In this document: in pieces, positions 36,605 to 45,374 of the stretch | How the letters are laid out: each line of letters starts with the position of its first letter | Position numbering within the stretch: the first letter of the stretch is position 1 | Assembly (NCBI GenBank): GCA_944326325.1 | Contig: CALVDQ010000001.1 | Location: 186,001-250,000 of the forward strand | Source: an uncultured Bacteroidales bacterium | Lineage (GTDB): Bacteria > Bacteroidota > Bacteroidia > Bacteroidales > UBA932 | Direction: 5' to 3' | Length of the DNA: 64,000 nt | The notes under the pieces: generated by a model | What the model was told of the DNA's origin: nothing | The model's input: only the letters and a program-made list of their open reading frames with translations | Database searches by the model: none | Position numbers and translations under genes: made by a program

Positions 36605-36982
36605 TCACCTCCCGGACCGGGCTTTCTTCCTGTCCCCGATTATCGCGTCCTTGTTTTCCAGGGCCCAGCCGACAAGCGAGTTGATGTGCGGGATGAGGGA
36701 GCGGGCGCGGGATGTCAGGGAGTATTCCACGCGCGGAGGGACCTCGGCGTAGACCGTGCGGGTCACATATCCGTCTTCCTCCAGGGTCCTCAGGGTCACG
36801 GTCAGCATCTTCTGGGAGATGTCCGGGATTTCGCGCTGGAGTTCCTTGAAACGCACGGTTCCCTTGTCCGTCTTGTCTATGGTAAATATGACCAGCAGGG
36901 ACCATTTGTCGCAGATCCGTGCAAGTATATTTCTTATCGGGCAGCCCGGAAAAAGGGTGTCCACAATAGTTGTCCTGTCCAT
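36605..36982 (-). CDS. HxlR-family transcriptional regulator
   Basis: This 125-residue winged-helix regulator has the family start CPIRNILARICDKWSLLVIFTI near residue 14, including the conserved Cys that senses electrophiles or redox state in some members. The recognition region FKELQREIPDISQKMLTVTLRTLEEDGYVTRTVYAEVPPRVEYSLT is complete. HxlR proteins often control nearby reductases or exporters. Its neighbours are the esterase-MFS pair and the flavodoxin-fold reductase, so these are plausible targets. Confidence 0.93.
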   Translation of the reverse strand: MDRTTIVDTLFPGCPIRNILARICDKWSLLVIFTIDKTDKGTVRFKELQREIPDISQKMLTVTLRTLEEDGYVTRTVYAEVPPRVEYSLTSRARSLIPHINSLVGWALENKDAIIGDRKKARSGR

Positions 36983-37008
36983 AATATTCTATTTTTCAGA
37001 AAGCTCGA

Positions 37009-37039
37009 CAAAAGTAAGTAAATATAATTTCAATTGCAA
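37009..37039 (-). promoter_or_regulatory. Promoter of the HxlR gene
   Basis: The reverse strand reads TACTTTTG (37016-37009), an exact TAnnTTTG, with TTG at 37039-37037 and 20 bases between. It lies 26 bases before the ATG. The overlapping AT-rich palindromic sequence CAATTGCAAGTG could be an autoregulatory site. Confidence 0.65.
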
Positions 37040-37331
37040 GTGAAATCCGGTGCGGAACTTTTCATAGGTGGATATGGCGGTGCGGCCGGGAAATGACCGG
37101 CGGAGAAAAACACCCCGGTCAGGACATTATTCGGAAAATATATGTATTTTTACACGATTGATGGTGACGGAAAATCTTTTTTGAGTTCACCCTCTGGCGC
37201 ACAGCACCCGGGGATCAATATAAAGGGATTTCGAAGAAATCCTTGAAGGCGGTCCGATGGATCCCCTGGCGCCTGGTATAATGGATTCATCGGACCGCCG
37301 TTGATTTGTAATTCTGATAACCCGTAATATT
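37040..37331 (+). other. Intergenic region with two strong hairpins before the endonuclease-fold gene
   Basis: No gene is seen in this stretch. Hairpin 1 pairs 37224-37232 with 37236-37244 (AGGGATTTC with GAAATCCTT, one G-U). Hairpin 2 pairs 37248-37264 with 37283-37299 (core GGCGGTCCGATG with CATCGGACCGCC, extended by five pairs with one G-U). The loop of hairpin 2 contains GGCGCC and TATAAT. Neither hairpin is followed by a T-run. An mRNA leader structure or a small palindromic element is possible. Confidence 0.55.
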
Positions 37332-38180
37332 ATGCGACACAGACTGCTTTTTCTGGCTTTTATCCCGGTGTTCTTCATGTCAGCCGTCCTCTCTGCGGCG
37401 AAACCGGCTGGACTTTCAAAAATCAACGTGATGTCGTACAACATCAGGCAAGGTGAGGCAAATGACGGCACGAACTCCTGGCAGTTCCGTTATCCGGCCA
37501 CGGCTATGATGATCGAAGACCGTCTGCCGGATGTGATGGGAGTACAGGAGGCGTATTCCTACCAGCTTCTTTTCATCACCGAAAACTGCCGTGAATACAA
37601 ATGCGTCGGGGTCGGACGCGAAGACGGCAAGGCAAAAGGGGAGCACGTCGCAATCCTATACAACAAGAATACTGTCTCATTGATGAAATGGGGCACATTC
37701 TGGCTTTCGGAGACTCCGGACAAGCCGACGAAAGGCTGGGACGCCGCCTGCAAACGAACCACGACCTGGGCTCTGATGAAAAGCAAGGATTCGGGCAGGA
37801 AATTCTTTTTCGTAAACACGCATCTGGACCACATGGGCGCTGTTGCAAGGAAAGAGGGCATGGCTCTCATAATGTCGGAAATCGCCGAACTCAATAAGGA
37901 CAATCTTCCGGTGGTCCTTGTCGGTGACTTCAATTCCGACGTCTCGGACCCGGCCCTGGCAATCCTTGACGGAATCATGAAGAATTCACGCAAAATCGCG
38001 GCTAAAACCGATTCCTGCAACACTTTCAACGGCTGGGGCAAGGAGACGTCTTCAATCATTGACCATATCTTCTATTCCGGCTTCAGATCCTGTACGGAAT
38101 ACGAGACCGTCACCAAGCCTTATGGGGACCGGAAGTTCATTTCGGACCACTATCCTGTTTCGGCTACCCTGATCTTCTGA
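37332..38180 (+). CDS. Secreted endonuclease/exonuclease/phosphatase-family protein
   Basis: The 282-residue product has a signal peptide (MRHRLLFLAFIPVFFMSAVLSA) and the EEP fold. Visible are INVMSYNIRQGEAND (metal Asn near residue 38), DVMGVQEAY (metal Glu), FFVNTHLDHMGAVAR (His), VVLVGDFNSDVSDPAL (Asp/Asn) and the C-terminal FISDHYPVSATL (Asp-His). All catalytic residues are present. Members include secreted nucleases, phosphodiesterases and sphingomyelinase-like enzymes, and the sequence does not decide between them. Confidence 0.92.
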   Translation: MRHRLLFLAFIPVFFMSAVLSAAKPAGLSKINVMSYNIRQGEANDGTNSWQFRYPATAMMIEDRLPDVMGVQEAYSYQLLFITENCREYKCVGVGREDGKAKGEHVAILYNKNTVSLMKWGTFWLSETPDKPTKGWDAACKRTTTWALMKSKDSGRKFFFVNTHLDHMGAVARKEGMALIMSEIAELNKDNLPVVLVGDFNSDVSDPALAILDGIMKNSRKIAAKTDSCNTFNGWGKETSSIIDHIFYSGFRSCTEYETVTKPYGDRKFISDHYPVSATLIF

Positions 38181-38198
38181 CTCACCGGAACGGATGGC

Positions 38199-41100
38199 CT
38201 ACTTCCTTATGAGTGAATAAGGGATGTTCAGATCCTTGAGATCATTTATGAGCGGGTCGCTCACGGCCACCCTGAATTTCCTCGACAGGAACTCGATCTT
38301 GTACTTCGTCTGCGGATCGTAGAGATACATGGAAAGCGGGATTGTCCCGACATTCTTCTTCACTACGGTGACGAGCTTGTGCCGGAATTCCGTATTCAGC
38401 ATTGTCGTGTCAAGCCTGATCGCGAATCCCTTGATGAGATTGCCGGAGATGTTGCCAAGCAGGGATATCTTCTTTATCTTGAACACGAACGGCGGATTCC
38501 CCTTTGTCTTGCGCTCTTCCGGGCGGACGAAGTATTTCTCTTCTATGACCCCTTCGATATATACCGGGGTGTATAGCTGCAGATACGGCATGAAAGCCTC
38601 ATGGTCGCGGCCGAAGAGCGCGAACTCATAGCTGCCGCTGAAATCCTCGATGACGGTCTTGGACCAGGGAGAACCGCTCTTGCTTGTCAGGACCTGCACA
38701 TTCGTTATGTATCCGGCCGCATTCACCTTCTTTGATACCTTCTCACGGTCGCATCTTGCCACAAGGTCAGGAAGATCAGAGAGGTTGGTGTTCGTGAAAG
38801 CGTCTATTTCAAAGGAATACTTGTCGAGAGGGTGGGCGGAAAGGTACATCCCCACCAGTTCCTTCTCTTTCTTCAGCATCTCCATCGTTTCGTCTTCCTG
38901 CTCCGAAGCGTGGTATTCCGGCATTTCCGGCCGTATCGGCTTCGTCTCGGCCATTTCTCCGAACAGGGAACCTTTGGAACTGAGCTTGTCCCGGCTGTAC
39001 AGGTCTGCATACTTCAGCAGGGTATCGATAAAGGACTCTCCGGATGCCGCAGGCATGGTGTACTGTTTCCTCGCATACCCGAAACTGTCGAATGCGCCTG
39101 AATAGAGCAGGGATTCGAAAGATTTCCTGTTTATCGTGCCGGCCATCCTTTCCACGAAGTCCCAGATATCCTTGAAAAGCCCGTTCTTCCCCTTTTCGTC
39201 GAGGATGGCTTTCACTATGTTGTCCCCGAAACCTTTGATACCTCCCAGGCCGAAACGGATGTTTCCGTCCCTGTTGACTGTAAATCTGGCGTCACTCTCG
39301 TTGATGTCAGGGTTCAGGAGCTTGATCCTCGACTTCTTGCAGTCGTCCATTATCTTCCTGATCTCATCCATGTTGGAGAGGTTCTTGCTGAGGTTGGCCG
39401 CCTGGAACTCAGCCGGGTAGTGCGCCTTCAGGTATCCTGTCTGGTAGCTCACCCAGGCGTAGCAGGTCGCATGGGACTTGTTGAACGCATACTGGGCGAA
39501 TTTCCTCCAGTCTTTCCATATCTTGTTGAGGACTTTCTCGGGATGTCCGTTGGCCTTTCCTCCGTCTATGAACTTGTCATGCAGAGACTCCAGCACATCG
39601 AGCTGCTTCTTTCCCATCGCCTTCCTGAGCTTGTCCGCCTGGCCTTTCGTAAAGCCGGCGAGTTTCTGGGAAAGCAGCATGACCTGCTCCTGGTACACGG
39701 TCACCCCGTAAGTATCCTGCAGGAATTCCTCCATCTCCGGCAGGTCGTACTCGATCTTTTCCGTCCCCTGCTTGCGGGCCACGAAAGACGGGATATAGTC
39801 CATAGGTCCCGGCCTGTACAGCGCATTCATGGCAATAAGGTCCTCGAACCTGGTCGGCTGAAGTTTCTGCAGCCATTCCTTCATTCCGTCCGATTCGAAC
39901 TGGAACACGCTCTTTGTATCTCCGCGGCCGTACAGCCTGTATGTCTCCTCATCGTCGATAGGAATGCTCTCGATGTCAATGTCGATGCCATGGGTCTTTT
40001 TCACCGTCTCGAGGCATTCCTTGATTATGGACAGGGTCTTCAGTCCGAGGAAGTCCATCTTCAGCATGCCGACTTCCTCGATGAAACTGCCTTCATACTG
40101 GGACACCCATACGTCCAGGCCCGTGGCCTTGTCCGCCGCCGTGGTGATTGGGATATAGTCAGTCAGGTCTCCTCTTCCGATGATCATCGCACAGGCGTGC
40201 ACTCCGGTCTGCCTTATGCTTCCCTCGAGCTTCATCGCATAGTCCAGCACCTCCCTGGTGAGCTGGGACCCGTTCTGGTACTCGTTTTTCAGTTCGTCGA
40301 TGTATTTCAGACAGTTCTTCAGGGTCACCTTGTAATCCTTTTCCACAGGCCCCTTCTTGAACTTCTTCATCACCTTTATTTTCCGGCCTTCATGATCCGG
40401 ATCCGGCACCTCCACTTCCTTCTCGATTATCTTGAAACCGCTTTCGATCTCCTCGTCCTCATCCAGCGGCAGCTCCTGTACCTCGGTCACCTTGATCGGC
40501 TTGTCCGGAATCATCTTCGTGAGCCGGTTGGATTCGTCGATACTCATGTTGCTGATACGTGCCACGTCCTTAATGGAGCTTTTGGCCGCCATCGTACCGA
40601 AGGTTATCACGTGTGACACATGGTCTTTCCCGTAAGTCTCCTCGACATACTGGAATACCCTGTATCTGCCGTCGTCATCGAAGTCTATGTCTATATCAGG
40701 CATCGATATACGGTCCGGATTCAGAAAACGCTCGAAAAGCAGCTGGTACTTGATCGGGTCGATATTCGTGATGCCGAGACAATAGGCTACCGCCGATCCT
40801 GCCGCCGACCCCCTCCCGGGACCTACCGAGATTCCCTGCCGCCGGGCCGCGGCGATGAAATCCTGCACTATCAGGAAGTAGTCCGGAAATCCCATCCTGG
40901 ATATTGTCTTCAGCTCGAAATCGATACGTTCGGCCTGTTCACTGTCCAGCTTGCCGTATCTTCTTTCGGCTCCCTTGTAGCAGAGTTCGCACAGATAGGC
41001 TACCGAGTAGGTGAATGCCTCCCCGCGGTCGTTCCCGTCCTTGTCGCAGCGTCCTGCATCGATCACGTCCTTGTATTTTTCAAGATACCTGTCCTTTTCG

Positions 41101-42005
41101 GCGAGGAAACCGTCGTCTATCCTGAACACGGGCAGCACGTGCCCCCTGTCTATCTTGTAGCTTTCAATCTTGTCGAAGATCTCCATCGTGTTGGACAGGA
41201 CTTCCGGGTGGTCCGGGAAAAGAGCCGCCATTTCCTCTTCGCTCTTGAGATACTCCTGCTGGGTGTAGCGGAGCCTTTTCGGATCATCGATATTCGCGTT
41301 GGTCGTCAGACAGATGAGCCTGTCGTGTACCGGACCGTCTTCCTTGTTTACAAAGTGTACGTCATTGGTTGCCACCACCTTCACACCTGTCTTCTCCGCC
41401 AGTTCGAATATCCCGGCATTCGAGACCAGCTGTCTTTCGTAGACATCCGGAGACAGTCCCGGCACCTCCGTCCTGTGCAGCTGCACTTCAAGGTAGTAGT
41501 CCTCACCGAACACTTTCTTATGCCATTCCACAGCCTTTTCCGCCGCTTCCATGTCTCCTGCGATGATGTTTTTCGGAATCTCGCCCGCTATACATGCAGA
41601 GCAGCATACGAGATCCCCGGCGTATTTCTCCACCACATGGTGCGATACCCTCGGCTTCCCGTAGTACATTCCCTCTACGTGGCCGGTGGACACTATCTTC
41701 ATCAGGTTCTTGTACCCGTTATAGTTCTTCGCGAGAAGTATCAGGTGGTAGTATTCCCTGTGTTCCTTGTCCTTTATGGTATGGTCGTACCTGGAGACAT
41801 ATATCTCGCATCCGACGATTGGCTTGACTTCCGGGTATTTCGCTGCGTATTTGAAGAATTCCTTCACCCCGTACATGTTCCCGTGGTCAGTAATGGCGAT
41901 TCCAGGCATGCCGAGTTCCCTGGCCCTCTTGAACAGGTTTTCTATCGACGAGAGACCGTCAAGGATCGAATACTGGGTATGTACGTGAAGGTGGACGAAT
42001 GACAT
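38199..42005 (-). CDS. dnaE: DNA polymerase III alpha subunit DnaE
   Basis: This is the replicative polymerase catalytic subunit. The 1268-residue product has an N-terminal PHP domain (FVHLHVHTQYSILDGLSSIENLFKRA), a palm with GPGRGSAAGSAVAYCLGI near residue 400 and the catalytic Asp pair in PDIDIDFDDDGR near residue 435, followed by FVARKQGTEKIEYDLPEMEEFLQDTYGVTVYQEQVM. A helix-hairpin-helix region, and an OB-fold near residue 1100, follow. It is longer than E. coli DnaE (1160); part of the difference is a charged insertion near residues 525-570 (IEKEVEVPDPDHEGRKIKVMKKFKKG). Confidence 0.97.
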   Translation of the reverse strand: MSFVHLHVHTQYSILDGLSSIENLFKRARELGMPGIAITDHGNMYGVKEFFKYAAKYPEVKPIVGCEIYVSRYDHTIKDKEHREYYHLILLAKNYNGYKNLMKIVSTGHVEGMYYGKPRVSHHVVEKYAGDLVCCSACIAGEIPKNIIAGDMEAAEKAVEWHKKVFGEDYYLEVQLHRTEVPGLSPDVYERQLVSNAGIFELAEKTGVKVVATNDVHFVNKEDGPVHDRLICLTTNANIDDPKRLRYTQQEYLKSEEEMAALFPDHPEVLSNTMEIFDKIESYKIDRGHVLPVFRIDDGFLAEKDRYLEKYKDVIDAGRCDKDGNDRGEAFTYSVAYLCELCYKGAERRYGKLDSEQAERIDFELKTISRMGFPDYFLIVQDFIAAARRQGISVGPGRGSAAGSAVAYCLGITNIDPIKYQLLFERFLNPDRISMPDIDIDFDDDGRYRVFQYVEETYGKDHVSHVITFGTMAAKSSIKDVARISNMSIDESNRLTKMIPDKPIKVTEVQELPLDEDEEIESGFKIIEKEVEVPDPDHEGRKIKVMKKFKKGPVEKDYKVTLKNCLKYIDELKNEYQNGSQLTREVLDYAMKLEGSIRQTGVHACAMIIGRGDLTDYIPITTAADKATGLDVWVSQYEGSFIEEVGMLKMDFLGLKTLSIIKECLETVKKTHGIDIDIESIPIDDEETYRLYGRGDTKSVFQFESDGMKEWLQKLQPTRFEDLIAMNALYRPGPMDYIPSFVARKQGTEKIEYDLPEMEEFLQDTYGVTVYQEQVMLLSQKLAGFTKGQADKLRKAMGKKQLDVLESLHDKFIDGGKANGHPEKVLNKIWKDWRKFAQYAFNKSHATCYAWVSYQTGYLKAHYPAEFQAANLSKNLSNMDEIRKIMDDCKKSRIKLLNPDINESDARFTVNRDGNIRFGLGGIKGFGDNIVKAILDEKGKNGLFKDIWDFVERMAGTINRKSFESLLYSGAFDSFGYARKQYTMPAASGESFIDTLLKYADLYSRDKLSSKGSLFGEMAETKPIRPEMPEYHASEQEDETMEMLKKEKELVGMYLSAHPLDKYSFEIDAFTNTNLSDLPDLVARCDREKVSKKVNAAGYITNVQVLTSKSGSPWSKTVIEDFSGSYEFALFGRDHEAFMPYLQLYTPVYIEGVIEEKYFVRPEERKTKGNPPFVFKIKKISLLGNISGNLIKGFAIRLDTTMLNTEFRHKLVTVVKKNVGTIPLSMYLYDPQTKYKIEFLSRKFRVAVSDPLINDLKDLNIPYSLIRK

Positions 42006-42034
42006 GGCTTTCCTGGATTTTGAAATGCGGAAGG

Positions 42035-42042
42035 CAAAGGTA
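42035..42042 (-). promoter_or_regulatory. -7 element of the dnaE promoter
   Basis: The reverse strand reads TACCTTTG, an exact TAnnTTTG, 30 bases before the dnaE ATG and just downstream of the secDF terminator. Confidence 0.6.
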
Positions 42043-42051
42043 CTAAAAATA

Positions 42052-42084
42052 AGAAAAGCCCGGAAACCAAATCCGGGCTTTTCT
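42052..42084 (-). terminator. Terminator of secDF
   Basis: AGAAAAGCCCGGA (42052-42064) pairs exactly with TCCGGGCTTTTCT (42072-42084) around a seven-base loop. It lies 36 bases after the secDF stop. The A/T arms give a T-rich end on the reverse strand. Confidence 0.85.
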
Positions 42085-42119
42085 CGAAATTTATCAGTAT
42101 GTATCTGACAGTTGTCCGA

Positions 42120-45100
42120 TTACTTCTTTGCAGCCAGTTTCTTTGCGTTCCTCCTCTCTGCAGCCATGGTCACGTCATACATGATAGGCGTAGCGATGAA
42201 GATGGAAGCGTATGTACCTACCGCGATACCGAGGCAGAGGGCTACGGCCATACCCCTGATCACCTCGCCTCCGAAGATGGCGATGGCCACCATCACGATG
42301 AGGGTCGTAAGACTCGTGTTCATGGTACGTGACAGCGTACTGTTCAGGGCCTGGTTTGCGTTGGTCTCGAGCGGCATCTTAGGATGCAGGTTCTTGTATT
42401 CCCTGATACGGTCGAAGATGACCACTGTATCGTTGATGGCGTAACCGATGATCGTCAGTACCGCAGCGATGAACGTCTGGTCGACATCAAGGCTGAACGG
42501 CAGGATTCCCGAGAACAGGGAGAAGAAGCCGACCACGATGATGGCGGTGTGGGCAAGGCCGACAGTACCGCCAAGTCCCCATGTCCATTTCTTGAACCTT
42601 ATCGCTATGTAGATGAATATAACGAGCAGGGCGATGACTACGGCTATGATGGCATCACGCTTCATGTCGTCCGCAATGGATGCATCCACCTTGTCGGAAC
42701 TGATGATACCGTTAGGGTTCACGGCAGTAGAGGTGAACAGGTCGAGGTCCATCTCGCCGGCATAGAAGCCTTTCACTGCATTGAACAGCTTCTCTTCAAC
42801 GGCTGCGTCGGCCTCCGAGGACTTGTCCTGGATCATGTACTGCGTAGTGATCTTCATCTGGCTTTCTCCGCCGAACTGCTTGGCCTCGACTCCGCCGTCG
42901 AATTCCTTCACGAGCGATGCCCTGACTTCCTCTACGGATACAGGCTGGTCGAACCTTACGACGTACGTACGTCCTCCGGCGAAATCAACACCGTAGGTAA
43001 AGCCTCTGGTGAACATGGAGACAATGCAGATGACTATCACCACGGAAGAAATCACGTAAGTGTACTTTCTCTTGCTGAGGAAGTTGATGGTCGTATTCTG
43101 CAGGAAGTTCCTTGTGAACTTGTTGTCGAATGTTATGTTCTTGCCCTTTGCAAGCCTGTCGTCGATGATGATCCTCGAGATGAAGATCGAAGTGAACACT
43201 GAAGTCACGATACCTATGATCAGCGTGGTGGCGAAGCCCTGTACGGGACCGGAACCGAAGATGAACAGCACGATACCGGTGAGGATGGTCGTTATCTGTC
43301 CGTCGATGATGGCCGAATATGCGTTGGAATATCCGTCAGACACTGCCTTGCTCAGGCCTTTGCCGGAACGGAGCTCTTCCTTGATACGTTCATAGATGAT
43401 GACGTTTGCATCCACGGCCATACCCAGGGTCAGGACGAGACCGGCGATACCAGGCAAAGTCAGCACGGCCGAGAAGGAAACCAGGGTTCCGAACAGCAGG
43501 AGCACGTTGGTAAGAAGTGCCGCATCGGCTATAAGTCCTGCCCCGTGGTAGAACAGTACCATATAGCAGAGCACGAGCAGGAACGCGATGATGAACGATA
43601 TGAATCCCGCGTTGATGGACTCGGCTCCGAGTGAAGGTCCTACGACCTGTTCCTGGACGATCTTGGCCGGTGCAGGAAGGGTACCTGACTTGAGGACGTT
43701 CACGAGGTCTTCCGCCTCTTCGAGGGTGAAGTTACCGCTTATCTGGGAGTTTCCTCCGGTGATTTCCGTATTGACGACAGGGTGTGAATAGACCATGTTG
43801 TCGAGGACGATGGCTATCTGCCTGTTGATATTGTCTTTTGTAAGCCTTGCCCATACCTTGGCGGCTTCGGCGCTCATCGACATGGATACCTCAGGGCTGG
43901 CACCGTTGTACTGCACCCTGGCATCCGTGATGAATTTCTGGTCCCTTTCGCCGCGGAGGGCAGCCTCACCGTTCAGGGAAGCCTTGATGGCCACGAGCTC
44001 GTACTGGTTGTTGTCGAACGGCTTCACGGACCACATCGGTATCAGGTCATCAGGGAAGAGGGCCTTCACCTCAGGCATATTGAGTATCTTGTTCACACGG
44101 GCGGTATCGCTGAAGTGCGCATATCCCATGGTGGCGCCTCTCATCACGCTTCCCGTCTGGTCTACAGGCGGCATGAGGATGGCGAAAAGAGGGTTCTCCT
44201 TCTCATATTCCGCGAAGTCTGCGGATTCGGCCGCCTGGGCCTCGAGCTCCTCTGCCAGGATGTCCTTGGCAGTGTCAGCCGCTGCAGGTGTCTCTGCCGG
44301 TACGGTCTCTTCCGCAGCCGTGGCTTCCTTGTTTATCTGTGCCACGAGACTGTTGGCTTCGGTCATGTACTGGAAGATCTCAGAAGTCTCGTAGGTCGTC
44401 CAGAATTCGAGGGATGCGGTACCCTGAAGGAGTTTCCTCACACGCTCGGGTTCCTTCACGCCAGGGAGTTCCACGAGGATACGCCCTGTGTTTCCCACCT
44501 TCTGTATGTTCGGCTGGGTCACACCGAAACGGTCAACCCTGTTGCGGAGCACTTCGAAAGAGTTCGCGATGGCGCTTTCCGCCTCGGTACGTATCATTGC
44601 GATGATTTCCGCATCGGTGGATTCGAGCTTCTTGTTCTCGGTCTTGTTCTTCCTGTCGAGGCCGATGAAGATGTTGGAAAGCCTCTGTCCGCCCGCACAT
44701 TCGGTCCAGGCCTGCTCGAACAGGGTGATGAAGTCGGTGCCGGAAGTCCTGCTGCGCTCGAGGGCGAGGTTGTACGCCTGCTGGTATTCAGGTGACATAT
44801 TGTTCTCTGCAAGAGCCTGCACGACATCTTCCAGCTGCACCTGGAGCATCACGTTCATACCTCCCTTGAGGTCAAGTCCGAGGTTGATTTCCTTTTCCCT
44901 GACATCATCGAAAGTGTATCCGAAATATACTTTCTGTGAAGAGATGGAGTCCAAATACCATCTGTTCTGGTCTTTTCTGATGGAGTCGAGCACATAGGCC
45001 TTGTCCACATCAGGAATCTTGTCGTAGGCAGAACTTGTCTTGAATTCTTCCACTGCATTTTCTGCGTACTTCACGGCCTTGTTCTCGTAGATCTTTGTCA

Positions 45101-45179
45101 CTACGGTGAACATCAGCTGCCAAATGCAGGCAAGAGCAAGGAGGATTGCCACGAATCTGATAGCACCTTTACTTTGCAT
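42120..45179 (-). CDS. secDF: Fused protein-export protein SecDF
   Basis: SecD and SecF use proton-motive force to complete protein export through SecYEG. Here they form one 1019-residue chain, as is usual in Bacteroidota. The SecD half has an N-terminal helix, the conserved DLKGGMNVMLQV near residue 100, the P1 domain with NIQKVGNTGRILVELPGVKEPERVRKLLQGTASLEFW near residue 220, and six helices with GLVLTLGMAVDANVIIYERI near residue 580. The SecF half starts near residue 690 with TYGVDFAGGRTYVVRF and ends with GYAINDTVVIFDRIREYKNLHP and NTSLTTL. A divergent promoter region lies upstream. Confidence 0.97.
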   Translation of the reverse strand: MQSKGAIRFVAILLALACIWQLMFTVVTKIYENKAVKYAENAVEEFKTSSAYDKIPDVDKAYVLDSIRKDQNRWYLDSISSQKVYFGYTFDDVREKEINLGLDLKGGMNVMLQVQLEDVVQALAENNMSPEYQQAYNLALERSRTSGTDFITLFEQAWTECAGGQRLSNIFIGLDRKNKTENKKLESTDAEIIAMIRTEAESAIANSFEVLRNRVDRFGVTQPNIQKVGNTGRILVELPGVKEPERVRKLLQGTASLEFWTTYETSEIFQYMTEANSLVAQINKEATAAEETVPAETPAAADTAKDILAEELEAQAAESADFAEYEKENPLFAILMPPVDQTGSVMRGATMGYAHFSDTARVNKILNMPEVKALFPDDLIPMWSVKPFDNNQYELVAIKASLNGEAALRGERDQKFITDARVQYNGASPEVSMSMSAEAAKVWARLTKDNINRQIAIVLDNMVYSHPVVNTEITGGNSQISGNFTLEEAEDLVNVLKSGTLPAPAKIVQEQVVGPSLGAESINAGFISFIIAFLLVLCYMVLFYHGAGLIADAALLTNVLLLFGTLVSFSAVLTLPGIAGLVLTLGMAVDANVIIYERIKEELRSGKGLSKAVSDGYSNAYSAIIDGQITTILTGIVLFIFGSGPVQGFATTLIIGIVTSVFTSIFISRIIIDDRLAKGKNITFDNKFTRNFLQNTTINFLSKRKYTYVISSVVIVICIVSMFTRGFTYGVDFAGGRTYVVRFDQPVSVEEVRASLVKEFDGGVEAKQFGGESQMKITTQYMIQDKSSEADAAVEEKLFNAVKGFYAGEMDLDLFTSTAVNPNGIISSDKVDASIADDMKRDAIIAVVIALLVIFIYIAIRFKKWTWGLGGTVGLAHTAIIVVGFFSLFSGILPFSLDVDQTFIAAVLTIIGYAINDTVVIFDRIREYKNLHPKMPLETNANQALNSTLSRTMNTSLTTLIVMVAIAIFGGEVIRGMAVALCLGIAVGTYASIFIATPIMYDVTMAAERRNAKKLAAKK

Positions 45180-45278
45180 AATATTATCGAAAATTTAAAT
45201 TGATTAATTCATTCCACTTTTTTCCGGTCCGTACCGGTTCTGCCGGCAGTCACCGGTCCACCGGCACAAAATAGGGCA

Positions 45279-45286
45279 CAAATTTA
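45279..45286 (-). promoter_or_regulatory. -7 element of the secDF promoter
   Basis: The reverse strand reads TAAATTTG, an exact TAnnTTTG, 100 bases before the secDF ATG. The leader holds GC-rich inverted words (CCGGT/ACCGG copies near 45224-45262), which may fold. Confidence 0.5.
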
Positions 45287-45339
45287 CTATTTTTTTCTTA
45301 TAAATGAGGCTCCGCCCTAAAAATTATGGATATAAATGT

Positions 45340-45347
45340 TATTTTTG
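45340..45347 (+). promoter_or_regulatory. -7 element for the PD40/SPOR-like gene
   Basis: TATTTTTG is an exact TAnnTTTG, 27 bases before the chosen ATG at 45375. This also argues against the upstream in-frame Met at 45336, which would start before the promoter element. Confidence 0.6.
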
Positions 45348-45374
45348 TATTTTGTAAATGAGCGGATAAAGACA

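Noticed and set aside
40620..42002. 460-codon open frame on the forward strand opposite dnaE
   Set aside because: It lies fully antisense to the PHP and finger regions of dnaE, has no signal, domain or repeat pattern, and results from codon bias.
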